Counted from the stretch's first letter, positions 25,242-34,716 are shown. The stretch is DNA of 64,000 bases from Marinilabilia rubra (GCF_003121985.1 NZ_QEWP01000001.1:186001-250000), one strand, 5' to 3'. Notes: a model not told the origin generated them from the letters alone. Made by a program: numbers and translations.

Positions 25242-26405
25242 ATGGATGTTTTAAAATTTGTAATAATTGTCTCCCTTTTATTTGCATTTACGCAATGCAA
25301 GAATGATGAGATAATGGATGATGAGATCTCCCGGTTTAGGGTTGAACATGTGGGAGACTTGCGGGAACAGGTTTTTAGCATCTCCCCTGAGCGGGTTGGA
25401 GGAATGACTTATATATTGCATGGAGAGCTGGATGACGATGCTTTAAAAGGGCGCTTGCTTTCCGAACTTAAGCAAAAAGGTTTTAAAATTCAGGACAGTA
25501 TCAAGGTTCTTCCGATGGGAGTGCCAGAACTTCATGCACTGGTTGAATTGAGTGTGACTACTATTAGATCTTCGCCTTCTCACACAAGTTCAATGCTGAG
25601 TCAGGCACTAATGGGAACGCCTGTAAAGGTTCTGAAAAAAGAGGGTGGCTGGGTTTTTATTCAGACTCCTGATAAATATCTGGGGTGGTGTGAAGCCGGT
25701 TCTATTCATTATATGAACAAGCAGGAATGGAACACCTGGAAAAGTGCCGGGAGGGTGATGGTAATTGAAAGGAGTAAAAACCTGAAAGATTTATCAGGCG
25801 AACATGTGGTAAGAGATCTTGTGGCCGGTAATATATTGGAAGTTATGGACAAAGCACCAGGTGGTTTTGTTGTGGAAACCCCTGATGGAAAGGTGGGTGT
25901 TGTTGAAGAAAGTCAGGTCGTTCCATTTAAGGAATCCACCTTCTCTGTTCCGGTAGATATTCAGAAGGTTAAGGCGGATGCCCTGGATTTATTGGGAACT
26001 CCTTACTTATGGGGAGGAACTTCTGTCAGGGCCCTTGACTGCAGCGGGTTTACAAAGACTGTTTATCAAATGAACGGGGTTATTTTAGCCAGAGATGCCT
26101 CCTTGCAGGCTCGTCATGGAGAGGCTGTGCAGGTTGATGAGGGGTGGCAAGGATTCGACATTGGTGATCTGCTTTTCTTCGCCCCCAATGAGAACAGTGA
26201 ACGGATTACTCATGTGGGGCTTTATATTGGAGACTCTGAGTTTATACATGAAGCCGGAAGGGTAAAAATAAACAGTCTTGATAGTACCAGAGCCAACTAC
26301 AGCGATTACAGAGAACGTACACTGAAACAGGTTCGACGCATCCGGGGCATGGAAGACTCTGAGGGAATAATACCCATGTTGGAACACCCCTGGTATGTTA
26401 ATTAA
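25242..26405 (+). CDS. NlpC/P60 endopeptidase with SH3 domains (YkfC-like lipoprotein)
   Basis: 387 residues with a short lipoprotein-type leader (FVIIVSLLFAFTQC). SH3b-like segments occupy about 100-230 (MGTPVKVLKKEGGWVFIQTPDKYLGW is one recognisable stretch, ending in a Trp-Cys-Glu motif). The NlpC/P60 domain (about 245-375) has LDCSGFT (C267), THVGLYIGD (H324) and FIHEAG (H336), the complete triad. Bacillus YkfC of this architecture cuts after gamma-D-Glu to release L-Ala-D-Glu. The next gene, a dipeptide epimerase, uses exactly that product; YkfC and the epimerase YkfB are also neighbours in Bacillus. Here the protein is likely anchored in the cell envelope. Confidence 0.9.
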   Translation: MDVLKFVIIVSLLFAFTQCKNDEIMDDEISRFRVEHVGDLREQVFSISPERVGGMTYILHGELDDDALKGRLLSELKQKGFKIQDSIKVLPMGVPELHALVELSVTTIRSSPSHTSSMLSQALMGTPVKVLKKEGGWVFIQTPDKYLGWCEAGSIHYMNKQEWNTWKSAGRVMVIERSKNLKDLSGEHVVRDLVAGNILEVMDKAPGGFVVETPDGKVGVVEESQVVPFKESTFSVPVDIQKVKADALDLLGTPYLWGGTSVRALDCSGFTKTVYQMNGVILARDASLQARHGEAVQVDEGWQGFDIGDLLFFAPNENSERITHVGLYIGDSEFIHEAGRVKINSLDSTRANYSDYRERTLKQVRRIRGMEDSEGIIPMLEHPWYVN

Positions 26406-26417
26406 AAAGCCGAGAGT

Positions 26418-27563
26418 ATGAAGCTTATTAAAAACAGAAGAGACTTTATTAAGGTGGCAGGGATGCTGGCCGGATCTGCTTTTATGGTACCCACGTTGGC
26501 AGGATGTCAGCAGACAGCAAATAAAAAAACAACAACAGGAGGGAAGTCAATGGTTCTAAGATTCAAGCCTTACGAATTGCAATTGAAACACGTTTTTACC
26601 GTAGCTGCCGGTAGCAGAACAACAACTCCGGTTATGCTTACCGAAATTGAGTATGACGGAATTATTGGTTACGGGGAAGCGTCTATGCCTCCATATCTGG
26701 GTGAGAGTCATGAATCGGTACGAAAATTTCTTTCAAAAGTTGATCTGTCCCGCTTTAAAGATCCGTTTTTAATGGAAGATATACTGAATTATGTGGATCA
26801 GATTGCTTCCGGGAATTATGCTGCCAAAGCTTCCGTGGATATTGCCCTTCACGATTTGGTCGGGAAACTGATGGGGCAGCCCTGGTACCGCATTTGGGGA
26901 CTGAATCCTGCCGAAACGCCCGATACTTCTTTCACTATTGGAATTGATAAGCCCGAAGTGGTAAAGGAGAAAACGCGGGAGGCTGCCCCATACAATATAT
27001 TAAAAGTCAAGCTTGGAGGTGGCAACGACCAGGAAATGATTCAGTCGGTAAGGTCGGTAACTGACAAACCCATTTGTGTGGATGTCAATCAGGGATGGAA
27101 AGATCGCCGTGAAGCCCTTGACCTGATTCACTGGCTTAAGGAAGAAGGTGTGGTGTTTGTGGAACAGCCCATGCCCAAAACCGCTATTGACGATCTGGCC
27201 TGGCTGGCCGCTGAAAGTCCGCTGCCAATAGTGGCTGATGAAGCACTTCAAACTGTTGACGATGTGCGTAAAGCATACGGACTCTACAATGGTATCAATA
27301 TAAAGCTAATGAAATGTGGCGGTATGAGGGCGGCCCATCAAATGGCGCTCACAGCCAAATCTCTTGGTATGAAAGTTATGTTTGGATGTATGACCGAAAC
27401 TTCCTGTGCCGTTACTGCTGCAGCCCAACTCTCCCCCATGGCCCATTGGGCCGATCTGGATGGAAATCTCCTGATTAGTAATGATGTTTTTAATGGTTTG
27501 AAAGTGGTGGATGGCAGAATTGTCTTGCCTGATCGGCCCGGTATTGGGGTGGTGGAAAGTTAA
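26418..27563 (+). CDS. Dipeptide (L-Ala-D/L-Glu) epimerase with Tat and lipoprotein signal
   Basis: Enolase-superfamily epimerase of 381 residues that converts L-Ala-D-Glu to L-Ala-L-Glu so that ordinary peptidases can finish it. Landmarks: ILKVKLGGG (K196-x-K198 catalytic pair), ICVDVNQGW, VFVEQPM, IVADEAL (metal ligands Asp, Glu, Asp), NIKLMKCGG (second catalytic Lys) and FGCMTETSC. The N-terminus NRRDFIKVAGMLAGSAFMVP with LAGC at 27-30 is a twin-arginine signal with lipobox, so the enzyme should be exported folded and membrane-anchored. Known relatives YcjG and YkfB are cytoplasmic. It lies 12 bp after the NlpC gene and shares its operator-controlled promoter. Confidence 0.9.
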   Translation: MKLIKNRRDFIKVAGMLAGSAFMVPTLAGCQQTANKKTTTGGKSMVLRFKPYELQLKHVFTVAAGSRTTTPVMLTEIEYDGIIGYGEASMPPYLGESHESVRKFLSKVDLSRFKDPFLMEDILNYVDQIASGNYAAKASVDIALHDLVGKLMGQPWYRIWGLNPAETPDTSFTIGIDKPEVVKEKTREAAPYNILKVKLGGGNDQEMIQSVRSVTDKPICVDVNQGWKDRREALDLIHWLKEEGVVFVEQPMPKTAIDDLAWLAAESPLPIVADEALQTVDDVRKAYGLYNGINIKLMKCGGMRAAHQMALTAKSLGMKVMFGCMTETSCAVTAAAQLSPMAHWADLDGNLLISNDVFNGLKVVDGRIVLPDRPGIGVVES

Positions 27564-27672
27564 GATTATCTATGGATGAAAAGGGTATGATTACTTGCAA
27601 GTTTTGAACTATAAATAATGATAATGAATAATTTATATAATAAATATAAATCAAATTATGAATCAATAAAAA

Positions 27673-27699
27673 AGACTTTCTCTGTTAATGAGAAAGTCT
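27673..27699 (-). terminator. Minus-strand terminator-like hairpin in the susC leader
   Basis: AGACTTTCTC and GAGAAAGTCT form a perfect 10-bp stem with a 7-nt loop. On the minus strand the hairpin is followed by TTTTTTATT, the layout of an intrinsic terminator, whereas on the plus strand no T-run follows. It lies 60 bp before the susC start. It could end an antisense RNA that overlaps the susC leader, as described for some Bacteroides loci, or simply be a leader structure. Confidence 0.45.
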
Positions 27700-27757
27700 G
27701 TGAAACAGATAGATTGTCTATGAAACTTACATTGTTAATTATTAAATCCTTATTTTT

Positions 27758-30700
27758 ATGAGAAGAATAATTTTTTCTTTGTTGTTGACCTTTTTGGTGG
27801 GTCATCTCGCTTCAGCTCAGGATATAAATGTTTCCGGAGTTGTTAAGGACCTGGAAGGGGAACCAATCCCCGGAGCCAACGTGTTTGTGAAAAGTCAACC
27901 TACATCGGGGACAATCACAGATATGGATGGACATTATGAAATATCTTTAGAACAGAACCAGACTCTCGTTTTCACATTTATAGGAATGAAAACTGTGGAA
28001 ATAAATGTTGAGAATCAGAGAGAAATTAACGTGGTTTTAGAGGAACAGTTGGTTAATCTCGATGAAGTGGTGGCGGTTGGTTATGGCGTGCAGAAAAAAA
28101 GTGATATCACCGGATCTGTCGCATCTGTTGATTTTTCGGAACTTGAAGATCAGCCTATTGCCAGCGTTGACCAAGCATTGCAGGGGCGTGTAGCCGGAGT
28201 TCAGATAGTATCTAATTCAGGCGCTCCGGGGGGATCTTTAGCTGTCCGGGTACGTGGTATCGGGACAATCAATAACGCAGATCCTTTATATGTTGTTGAC
28301 GGTATTCCTGTTTCTGATATTGACTTTTTGAATGCCAATGACATCGAATCTATTGAAATATTGAAAGACGCTTCAGCATCTGCTATTTATGGTTCAAGGG
28401 GTGCCAATGGGGTAGTGTTGATTACATCCAAAAAAGGTGGATTAAACGAGGAAGCCCGTGTGAATTTCAATGCTTACTATGGCACCCAACAGGTAATTAA
28501 TAACTGGGAAACCACCTCCGGGTCAGAATGGTACGGTATTCAGGAAGAACTGAATAATACCCGTACATCTGCTCTTGATCTTTCAATTGTGGATCCTAAT
28601 CAAAATACTGATTGGTTTGATGAGTTGACCAGGGTTGCTCCGATTTATGACGTTAATTTAAATGTTGCAGGAGGTTCTGAAAAACTCACCTATTCGTTAA
28701 GTGTAGGCGGTTTTGGTCAGGAAGGGACCATTAAGGGTAGTGAATTTCAGAGACGAACTTTGAAACTTAACTCCGACTATCATGTATCTGATAAATTCAC
28801 AATTGGATCTAATATTAACATTCAAACCAGTGAACAGGAATCAATACTTGAAGGATCGTATCATACCGGTGTTATAAATACAGCTATTAAGCTTGAACCT
28901 GTTGTGCCGGTATGGAATAATAAAGAAACTGGTGAGTATGGATACTCTGCTTTTACCGATTATCCAAATCCGGTTGCCCAGATTGCCTATGAAAATGCCC
29001 GTAATGAGAAATTGAATTTACTGGGTAATATTTATGCAGAATATGAGTTTATTTCTGGCCTGAGCTTCAAAACGACTTACAATCAAAACAGCTATAGGAA
29101 TGATTCCTATGATTTCGAACCTGTATATTATGTGAATGTAAATCAGCAGAATGTTGAAAATGAGGTTTCTCAAGGCTATAATAAAGGAGACTACTGGACT
29201 TGGGAAAATGTTCTGACCTTCAATAAATCGTTTAATCGTCACGAACTAGGTGTAATGGCTGGTTATACAATGGAAGAAGGTACTTACGAGTGGACAAGTG
29301 CTTCGAAGAAAAATATTCCCAACGAAGACGAGGCGTTATGGTATTTTAATGCCGCCGCAGATGGTGATTATGTTTCCGGAAATGCATCTGAAGTTGGACT
29401 TATGTCTTATCTGGGAAGGTTAAATTACAGCTTCGATAACAAATACCTTGTAACAGTTAACTTTCGTGCCGATGGTTCTTCACGGTTCCCTGAAGGCAAC
29501 AAGTGGGGCTATTTCCCTTCTTTGGCATTAGGATGGAAAATGTCTGAGGAGGCCTTTATGTCAAATATTGATTGGATTAGCTCTCTCAAGTTACGTGCAG
29601 GTTGGGGACAAATAGGGAACAATAATATTGGCTACTATCCTTACCAAACGACCATGAGTGGAAACGCGCAATACCGCTATCTTTTTGGTCCTGAAGAGAA
29701 TTTTGACCAGGGATATGTTGTAGTGAATATGAGGGATCAGGATATAAAATGGGAGACCGTTGAATCGTATAACCTTGGTTTAGACGCGCTTCTTTTTGAT
29801 GGTCGCTTACAGTCAACTATCGATTGGTATTTGAAGGATACCGAAGATATGTTGGTTGGCGTACCCATTCCTATGTATTATGGATATGAAGGTGGACCTG
29901 TTTCAAATGTTGGTTCGGTTCGTAATACTGGCCTGGAGTTATCTTTGAATTACAAAGAGAGAGTTAATGCAGATCTTCGCTATAATGTAGGGTTCAATAT
30001 ATCTACCTACAATAATGAAGTTTTATCTCTTGGTAACGGTCAACCTATTACAGGAGGTTCTTATTATGGCGGTTCTGCAACCCGAACTGAAGAAGGACAA
30101 CCCATTGGTTATTTCTACGGATATAAAACAGACGGTGTATTCCAGACTCAGGCCGAGATTGACAATCATGCCGCTCAGGTTGGAGCAGACAATGCAGGGC
30201 TTGAGCCCGGAGATCTAAAATTTGTGGATACCAACGAAGATGGTCTTATTAATGATGACGACCGCACATTCCTTGGAAGTCCCATTCCGGATTTTACTTA
30301 TGGACTTAATGGTGGTTTAAATTATAAGGGTGTTGAATTCTCTCTTTTCTTCCAGGGCTCGCAAGGGAATGAGATTTTTAATGCCATGAAGACGCACCTG
30401 TACAAGTTTGATGAAACCAATAAGCATAAAGATATGCTTAACTCATGGACTCCGCAGAACACCAATACCGATATGCCTCGTCTTGATGGAAATGATATCA
30501 ACAATACCAATCGTACATCGGACCGTTTTGTCGAAGATGGCAGTTACATCCGTCTTAAAAACCTGACTGTGGGATACAATATTCCTGAAAAGTTCCTTTC
30601 GCCTGTGGGGGTAAAAGCTCTTAAAGTTTATTTCTCAGGTCAGAATTTATGGACAAAAACCGATTACAGCGGAGCTGATCCTGAAATTGGTCAGAGGTCA

Positions 30701-30787
30701 TCAACCAACTACTTAAGCCGCGGAGTTGATATCGGTACTTATCCTCAGGCTCAGGTATATACTTTTGGTGTTAAAATGCAGTTTTAA
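27758..30787 (+). CDS. SusC/RagA-family TonB-linked outer-membrane transporter
   Basis: 1009 residues with signal peptide (IIFSLLLTFLVGHLASAQ). Domains in order: carboxypeptidase-D-regulatory-like domain (about 22-105, VSGVVKDLEGEPIPGANV), a plug with DEVVAVGYGVQKKSDITGSVASV and LYVVDGIPVSDIDFLNANDIESIEILKDASASAIYGSRGANGV-type features, then the 22-strand barrel ending in a terminal Phe. Together with the SusD protein 21 bp downstream it forms an energy-dependent import pair for an oligosaccharide or peptide-glycan. Location directly after the NlpC-epimerase genes suggests import of muropeptides or peptidoglycan fragments, which is inference. Confidence 0.93.
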   Translation: MRRIIFSLLLTFLVGHLASAQDINVSGVVKDLEGEPIPGANVFVKSQPTSGTITDMDGHYEISLEQNQTLVFTFIGMKTVEINVENQREINVVLEEQLVNLDEVVAVGYGVQKKSDITGSVASVDFSELEDQPIASVDQALQGRVAGVQIVSNSGAPGGSLAVRVRGIGTINNADPLYVVDGIPVSDIDFLNANDIESIEILKDASASAIYGSRGANGVVLITSKKGGLNEEARVNFNAYYGTQQVINNWETTSGSEWYGIQEELNNTRTSALDLSIVDPNQNTDWFDELTRVAPIYDVNLNVAGGSEKLTYSLSVGGFGQEGTIKGSEFQRRTLKLNSDYHVSDKFTIGSNINIQTSEQESILEGSYHTGVINTAIKLEPVVPVWNNKETGEYGYSAFTDYPNPVAQIAYENARNEKLNLLGNIYAEYEFISGLSFKTTYNQNSYRNDSYDFEPVYYVNVNQQNVENEVSQGYNKGDYWTWENVLTFNKSFNRHELGVMAGYTMEEGTYEWTSASKKNIPNEDEALWYFNAAADGDYVSGNASEVGLMSYLGRLNYSFDNKYLVTVNFRADGSSRFPEGNKWGYFPSLALGWKMSEEAFMSNIDWISSLKLRAGWGQIGNNNIGYYPYQTTMSGNAQYRYLFGPEENFDQGYVVVNMRDQDIKWETVESYNLGLDALLFDGRLQSTIDWYLKDTEDMLVGVPIPMYYGYEGGPVSNVGSVRNTGLELSLNYKERVNADLRYNVGFNISTYNNEVLSLGNGQPITGGSYYGGSATRTEEGQPIGYFYGYKTDGVFQTQAEIDNHAAQVGADNAGLEPGDLKFVDTNEDGLINDDDRTFLGSPIPDFTYGLNGGLNYKGVEFSLFFQGSQGNEIFNAMKTHLYKFDETNKHKDMLNSWTPQNTNTDMPRLDGNDINNTNRTSDRFVEDGSYIRLKNLTVGYNIPEKFLSPVGVKALKVYFSGQNLWTKTDYSGADPEIGQRSSTNYLSRGVDIGTYPQAQVYTFGVKMQF

Positions 30788-30808
30788 TCATTGTAATAAT
30801 TGAATATT

Positions 30809-32359
30809 ATGAGTAAGATAAATTATATAATTGGAATAATTCTCTTGCTTCTTGTGTCTTCGTGCGAAGACTTTCTGGAGAGAGAAAAGCTGGGTGAAGA
30901 AACTTTCGATGTGTATTACAACAGTGAAGAGAAAGCCATCCATAACGTAACGGCAGCCTATTCCGATCTTAAAGATTATCGGTTCGGATGGACACTTTGG
31001 GCTTTTGGTGAAACCTTAAGTGACAATGCTGTTTATAGTGGAAGTGATGGTGACAATGCCGGATTTGAACCATTGAAGAATTTTAATGGAACTCCCGATA
31101 TGCACTATGTTACCAACAAATGGAGACTTTGTTACCGCGGTATCAATAAAGCCTCCCAGGCGATGGAAGGTATCGAAAAAATGAATGACAATCTTTTTTC
31201 TTCTCTTGAGCTGAAGAACAGGTTGATTGCTGAAGCCCGTTTTCTGAGAGCTTTTTATCACTATGAGCTGACAAGAGCTTTTGGGGATGTTCCTATCGTT
31301 GATCATTGGGTTAAAACTGCTACCGAGAAGATTGGTCAGTCATCCAGAGAAGATGTTTTTGCATTCATTATTAGCGAACTGGAATTGGCTGCTGCTGATC
31401 TTCCGCTGAAGAGTGAATATGCAACAGAAGATTTGGGGCGTGTTACAAAAGGTGCTGCTCATGCCTATTTGGCCAAAGCAAATCTTTATATGGAAAACTG
31501 GACTGAAGCTCAGGATTGGGCATCCAAAATCATTACTTCCAATGAATATCAGTTAGACCCGGATTATGCACATGTGTTTAGTTTTGAGGGGGAACATGGA
31601 ATGGAGTCAATCATGGAGATCTCATATCATGAGTCAGAAACACAAACTTCTGCTTTCCGGAATAATGGAAATTTCCAGACATTGTTTATGTTGCCTCGTA
31701 ATATTACTTACGGATATGGGATTAATCAGCCAACAGAAGACTTAAATAATGCTTTTGTTGCTGCAAATGATGTTGTTCGAAGAGATGCCACTCTTTTGAC
31801 TACGGAGGAAGTTTTTGAAACAGAACTGACTGATCTTTACCAGGCATTGGAAGATGCTGAGGAGTCCGGAGATGCAACAGCGATTGCTGAAGCAGAAGCT
31901 GCTTTGGAGGAAGGAAAAGATGCTCTGACATTTAACCGCACAGGTTTCTACAACGAAAAAATGTATGTAAGTCCTGAAAACCGTGCTTTATCTATTAGGA
32001 ATAATGCCAATAATATTCGTCTGATGCGCTATGCTGAAGTTCTGCTTATTTATGCAGAAGCCAGTGCTCAATTGGGAGAAGATGCAGAAGCCAGAGATAA
32101 ATTAAATCTGGTTCGAAATCGTGCAGGTTTGGCTGATGCTACTGAGTCGGGGCAGGATTTATTAGAGGTTATTTACACTGAAAGACGTTTGGAATTAGCC
32201 GGTGAAAATGATCGCTACCATGATTTATTGAGACTTGGTAGAGCTGATACACTTCCGGGGTGGACTGACGCTAAGAAATACTGGCCGGTACCACAGGCTG
32301 AAATTGACCTGACAACAGGAGAAATAGAGCAAAATGACGGCTATGTAAGTTCAAATTAA
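30809..32359 (+). CDS. SusD/RagB-family substrate-binding lipoprotein
   Basis: 516 residues from the ATG at 30809, with lipoprotein signal (IIGIILLLLVSSCEDF). Typical SusD helical TPR features: RFLRAFYHYELTRAFGDVPIV, AHAYLAKANLYMENWTEAQDWASKII, and the C-terminal RLMRYAEVLLIYAEASAQLGEDAEARDKLNLVRNRAGL followed by ERRLELAGENDRYHDLLR. It is the surface lid of the preceding SusC transporter. A Glu/Ala-rich helix at about 345-375 is slightly unusual. Substrate unknown. Confidence 0.93.
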   Translation: MSKINYIIGIILLLLVSSCEDFLEREKLGEETFDVYYNSEEKAIHNVTAAYSDLKDYRFGWTLWAFGETLSDNAVYSGSDGDNAGFEPLKNFNGTPDMHYVTNKWRLCYRGINKASQAMEGIEKMNDNLFSSLELKNRLIAEARFLRAFYHYELTRAFGDVPIVDHWVKTATEKIGQSSREDVFAFIISELELAAADLPLKSEYATEDLGRVTKGAAHAYLAKANLYMENWTEAQDWASKIITSNEYQLDPDYAHVFSFEGEHGMESIMEISYHESETQTSAFRNNGNFQTLFMLPRNITYGYGINQPTEDLNNAFVAANDVVRRDATLLTTEEVFETELTDLYQALEDAEESGDATAIAEAEAALEEGKDALTFNRTGFYNEKMYVSPENRALSIRNNANNIRLMRYAEVLLIYAEASAQLGEDAEARDKLNLVRNRAGLADATESGQDLLEVIYTERRLELAGENDRYHDLLRLGRADTLPGWTDAKKYWPVPQAEIDLTTGEIEQNDGYVSSN

Positions 32360-32380
32360 TAGCGGTTTGTTTTATTTATT

Positions 32381-32416
32381 CCCCGGGGAGCTATCTGCAA
32401 AGTTGCCTCCCCGGGG
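32381..32416. terminator. Strong hairpin after the susD gene
   Basis: CCCCGGGGAG and CTCCCCGGGG form a perfect 10-bp GC-rich stem with a 16-nt loop, 22 bp after the susD stop. T-rich sequence precedes it and an A-run follows, so it does not fit a standard plus-strand terminator; it may work by the stem alone or as an RNA 3' stabiliser. Confidence 0.5.
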
Positions 32417-32489
32417 TTAAAAAAAACGGGAAATATTATTTCAAAATCCATAACTTTAATGGAGGATTATCTCAAACAGGCTTTTGGTG

Positions 32490-34412
32490 ATGAATAAAAT
32501 AGTGTTTCTTTTTTCTTTGATATTTCTTTTCCCTGGAAAACTTTTCCCCGTGGGATTCCGATATAGCCCGGAAGATACACTCACAATATCCCGACAAAAG
32601 AATTATGATGATGCGGGTCAGTTTTATATTTCTAATGACTCCGCTTCTTTAAAACCTCCCCATTTAATCCTCCTCAATAATAGTAACGAAACATTTCCTC
32701 TCAAAAACCTCGATCAATCCAACTTCCAATGCCTTCTTCAGGGTGATTTACCGGTTTTCAAAAACCGCCTTATGGATTATCTGGAAATGCCGGTGTTTAC
32801 GATTCCTTTAGACAGCATTGAAGAAAAAATATTGAAGCTAAAAAGCCGCGAGACAAAGACTCAGTTAATTGTAGGATTGAACGCCTCAGACTCTATTCTC
32901 GGAATCAGTCCGTTAATTAAGAAGCTAATGGACAAGCATTCTTCGGTAGTGGTCTTTTTTGGCAAGCCTGAGACGATGACTCAGTGGACCGGAATTGCTG
33001 ATGCTGATGGCGTTTTGTTGAGTGAAAAGAGTGACTCTGTAAGTCAGGATTTAGCCGCCCAGTCGCTTTTTGGCGGAATGGGTGTTCATGGAACATTGCA
33101 AAAGGAGATCCCCGGAATGTATGCCAAAGGCCATGGAATTGCATCTAAAGGTGGTCTCCGTTTTGAATATACGCATCCCGATTCTTTAGGGCTGAATGGA
33201 GATCGTCTGAATGAGCGAATTGATAGTGTGGTGAACAACGCCATTGATCAGGAGGCGTTCCCCGGGTGCCAGATTTTGATGGCCGTGAATGGAAAAGTCA
33301 TTCTCCGGAAATCTTATGGATATCATACTTATGACAAACGACAGAAGGTTCAAAATAGCGATTTGTACGATTTGGCCTCTGTGACAAAAATAAGCGGTCC
33401 TCTGCCACTGCTTATGCAACTAAACGGCAGCGGGGTACTTGATCTTGACCGGCCGTTTTCTGATTATTGGGCAGATTGGAAGAACGGGCTTTTTCATTGT
33501 TCCAATAAAGATACTCTGACATTGCGGCAAATACTCGCTCATCAGGCCAGATTAGTGCCCTATTTGGGGTTTTGGCGCGAGACCAAACGGGATGGGAGGT
33601 TTAAGCGAAATCTTTATCGTTTGGAAGCCTCTCCTGACTTTCCTTACCAGGTTGACGAGCATCTTTACTTAAAAGAAAGGTTTACAAAGAAGATCTATCG
33701 GATAATCCGTCGTTCAGATCTGCTTCCGGATACTGAATACCGTTACTCGGGGCTTTCTTTTTTGGTTTATCCTGAAATGATTTCTCAAATGACAGGCACT
33801 TCCTATGAAGAACTTCTCTATTCTGAGGTTTACAAACCTCTTGGGGCAGCCAGACTTGTTTACAATCCTTTGAACAAAGGCTTTACAAAAAGCGATATTC
33901 CACCCACCGAGGTAGATCTTTTTTACCGCGAAAGTCAGGTCCACGGTCGGGTGCATGATGAAGCTGCCGCTGTATTTGGGGGAGTGAGTGGCAATGCCGG
34001 CTTGTTTGGCAATGCCAATGATTTGGCCAAATTGATGCAAATGTATCTCAATAAAGGCAACTATGGCGGACAACAAATCATACCCCGGCAGGTGATGGAT
34101 GAGTTTACCCGGGTTCAATTTCCAGAAAACCAAAACCGGCGGGGGCTTGGATTTGATAAACCTTTGTTGGACAATGCTTCAAAAGATTTGGATGATGCTT
34201 ATCCCGCACCTGGAGTTTCGGCTTCCAGCTTCGGACATAGCGGATTTACCGGGACTTTCGTATGGATGGATCCGGAGTACAAAGTACTGTATGTTTTTCT
34301 TTCCAACCGGGTTTACCCTACACGAAGAAACGTTGCGCTGTTTGAGCTTAATGTGCGAACTTCCATTCAGCAATTTTTATATGATGAGTTAAGTACTTCC
34401 TCTTATTTCTGA
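32490..34412 (+). CDS. GH3-C/beta-lactamase-family serine hydrolase lacking the NagZ barrel
   Basis: 640 residues with signal peptide (IVFLFSLIFLFPGKLFP). Residues about 55-215 (LILLNNSNETFPLKNL, GVLLSEKSD, AAQSLFGGMGVHGTL) look like the alpha/beta C-terminal domain of NagZ-type GH3 enzymes. Residues about 235-635 form a class C beta-lactamase/esterase domain with DLASVTK (S297, K300), YSG (Y419) and GHSG (H583). In Bacteroidota a common protein of nearly 1000 residues fuses a whole GH3 NagZ, this linker domain and this serine hydrolase; here the catalytic GH3 barrel is absent. It could be a D-Ala-acting carboxypeptidase, an esterase or an AmpH-like enzyme. It follows the SusC/SusD pair. Confidence 0.8.
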   Translation: MNKIVFLFSLIFLFPGKLFPVGFRYSPEDTLTISRQKNYDDAGQFYISNDSASLKPPHLILLNNSNETFPLKNLDQSNFQCLLQGDLPVFKNRLMDYLEMPVFTIPLDSIEEKILKLKSRETKTQLIVGLNASDSILGISPLIKKLMDKHSSVVVFFGKPETMTQWTGIADADGVLLSEKSDSVSQDLAAQSLFGGMGVHGTLQKEIPGMYAKGHGIASKGGLRFEYTHPDSLGLNGDRLNERIDSVVNNAIDQEAFPGCQILMAVNGKVILRKSYGYHTYDKRQKVQNSDLYDLASVTKISGPLPLLMQLNGSGVLDLDRPFSDYWADWKNGLFHCSNKDTLTLRQILAHQARLVPYLGFWRETKRDGRFKRNLYRLEASPDFPYQVDEHLYLKERFTKKIYRIIRRSDLLPDTEYRYSGLSFLVYPEMISQMTGTSYEELLYSEVYKPLGAARLVYNPLNKGFTKSDIPPTEVDLFYRESQVHGRVHDEAAAVFGGVSGNAGLFGNANDLAKLMQMYLNKGNYGGQQIIPRQVMDEFTRVQFPENQNRRGLGFDKPLLDNASKDLDDAYPAPGVSASSFGHSGFTGTFVWMDPEYKVLYVFLSNRVYPTRRNVALFELNVRTSIQQFLYDELSTSSYF

Positions 34413-34716
34413 CCGGCAATTTTTGTCTTCCGCTTTAAAAGTCAGGTTATTATTAAGTTTCTGAAGGAGGAAACACTTGAATGAGGTTTTACTGTTTTTA
34501 TTAGGGCGAGGTTTTAGGTAGTAATAATTACAACAAGAAAGGACTTGGGGTTGGATAAAAAAACCCTTGTAAAAGTGCCACAAAGATCATTACTTTGTAA
34601 AAGTAAGTGAAAAAAGACAAATAAAGTCAAAAATAAACTTGTTAAAAACTGGATTTCCTACCCAAAAGGATTTAAATTGACTACTGCATTTTTCTCAAAC
34701 AATTAAATTCAGGTTT
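34413..34716. promoter_or_regulatory. Gap before the second susC gene with putative promoter
   Basis: The gap of 304 bp holds no gene. A possible promoter is TTG (34567-34569) with TTACTTTG (34590-34597), an imperfect match to TAnnTTTG. No ATGTAWTACAA palindrome is present, so this susC appears outside the proposed regulon. Confidence 0.4.
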
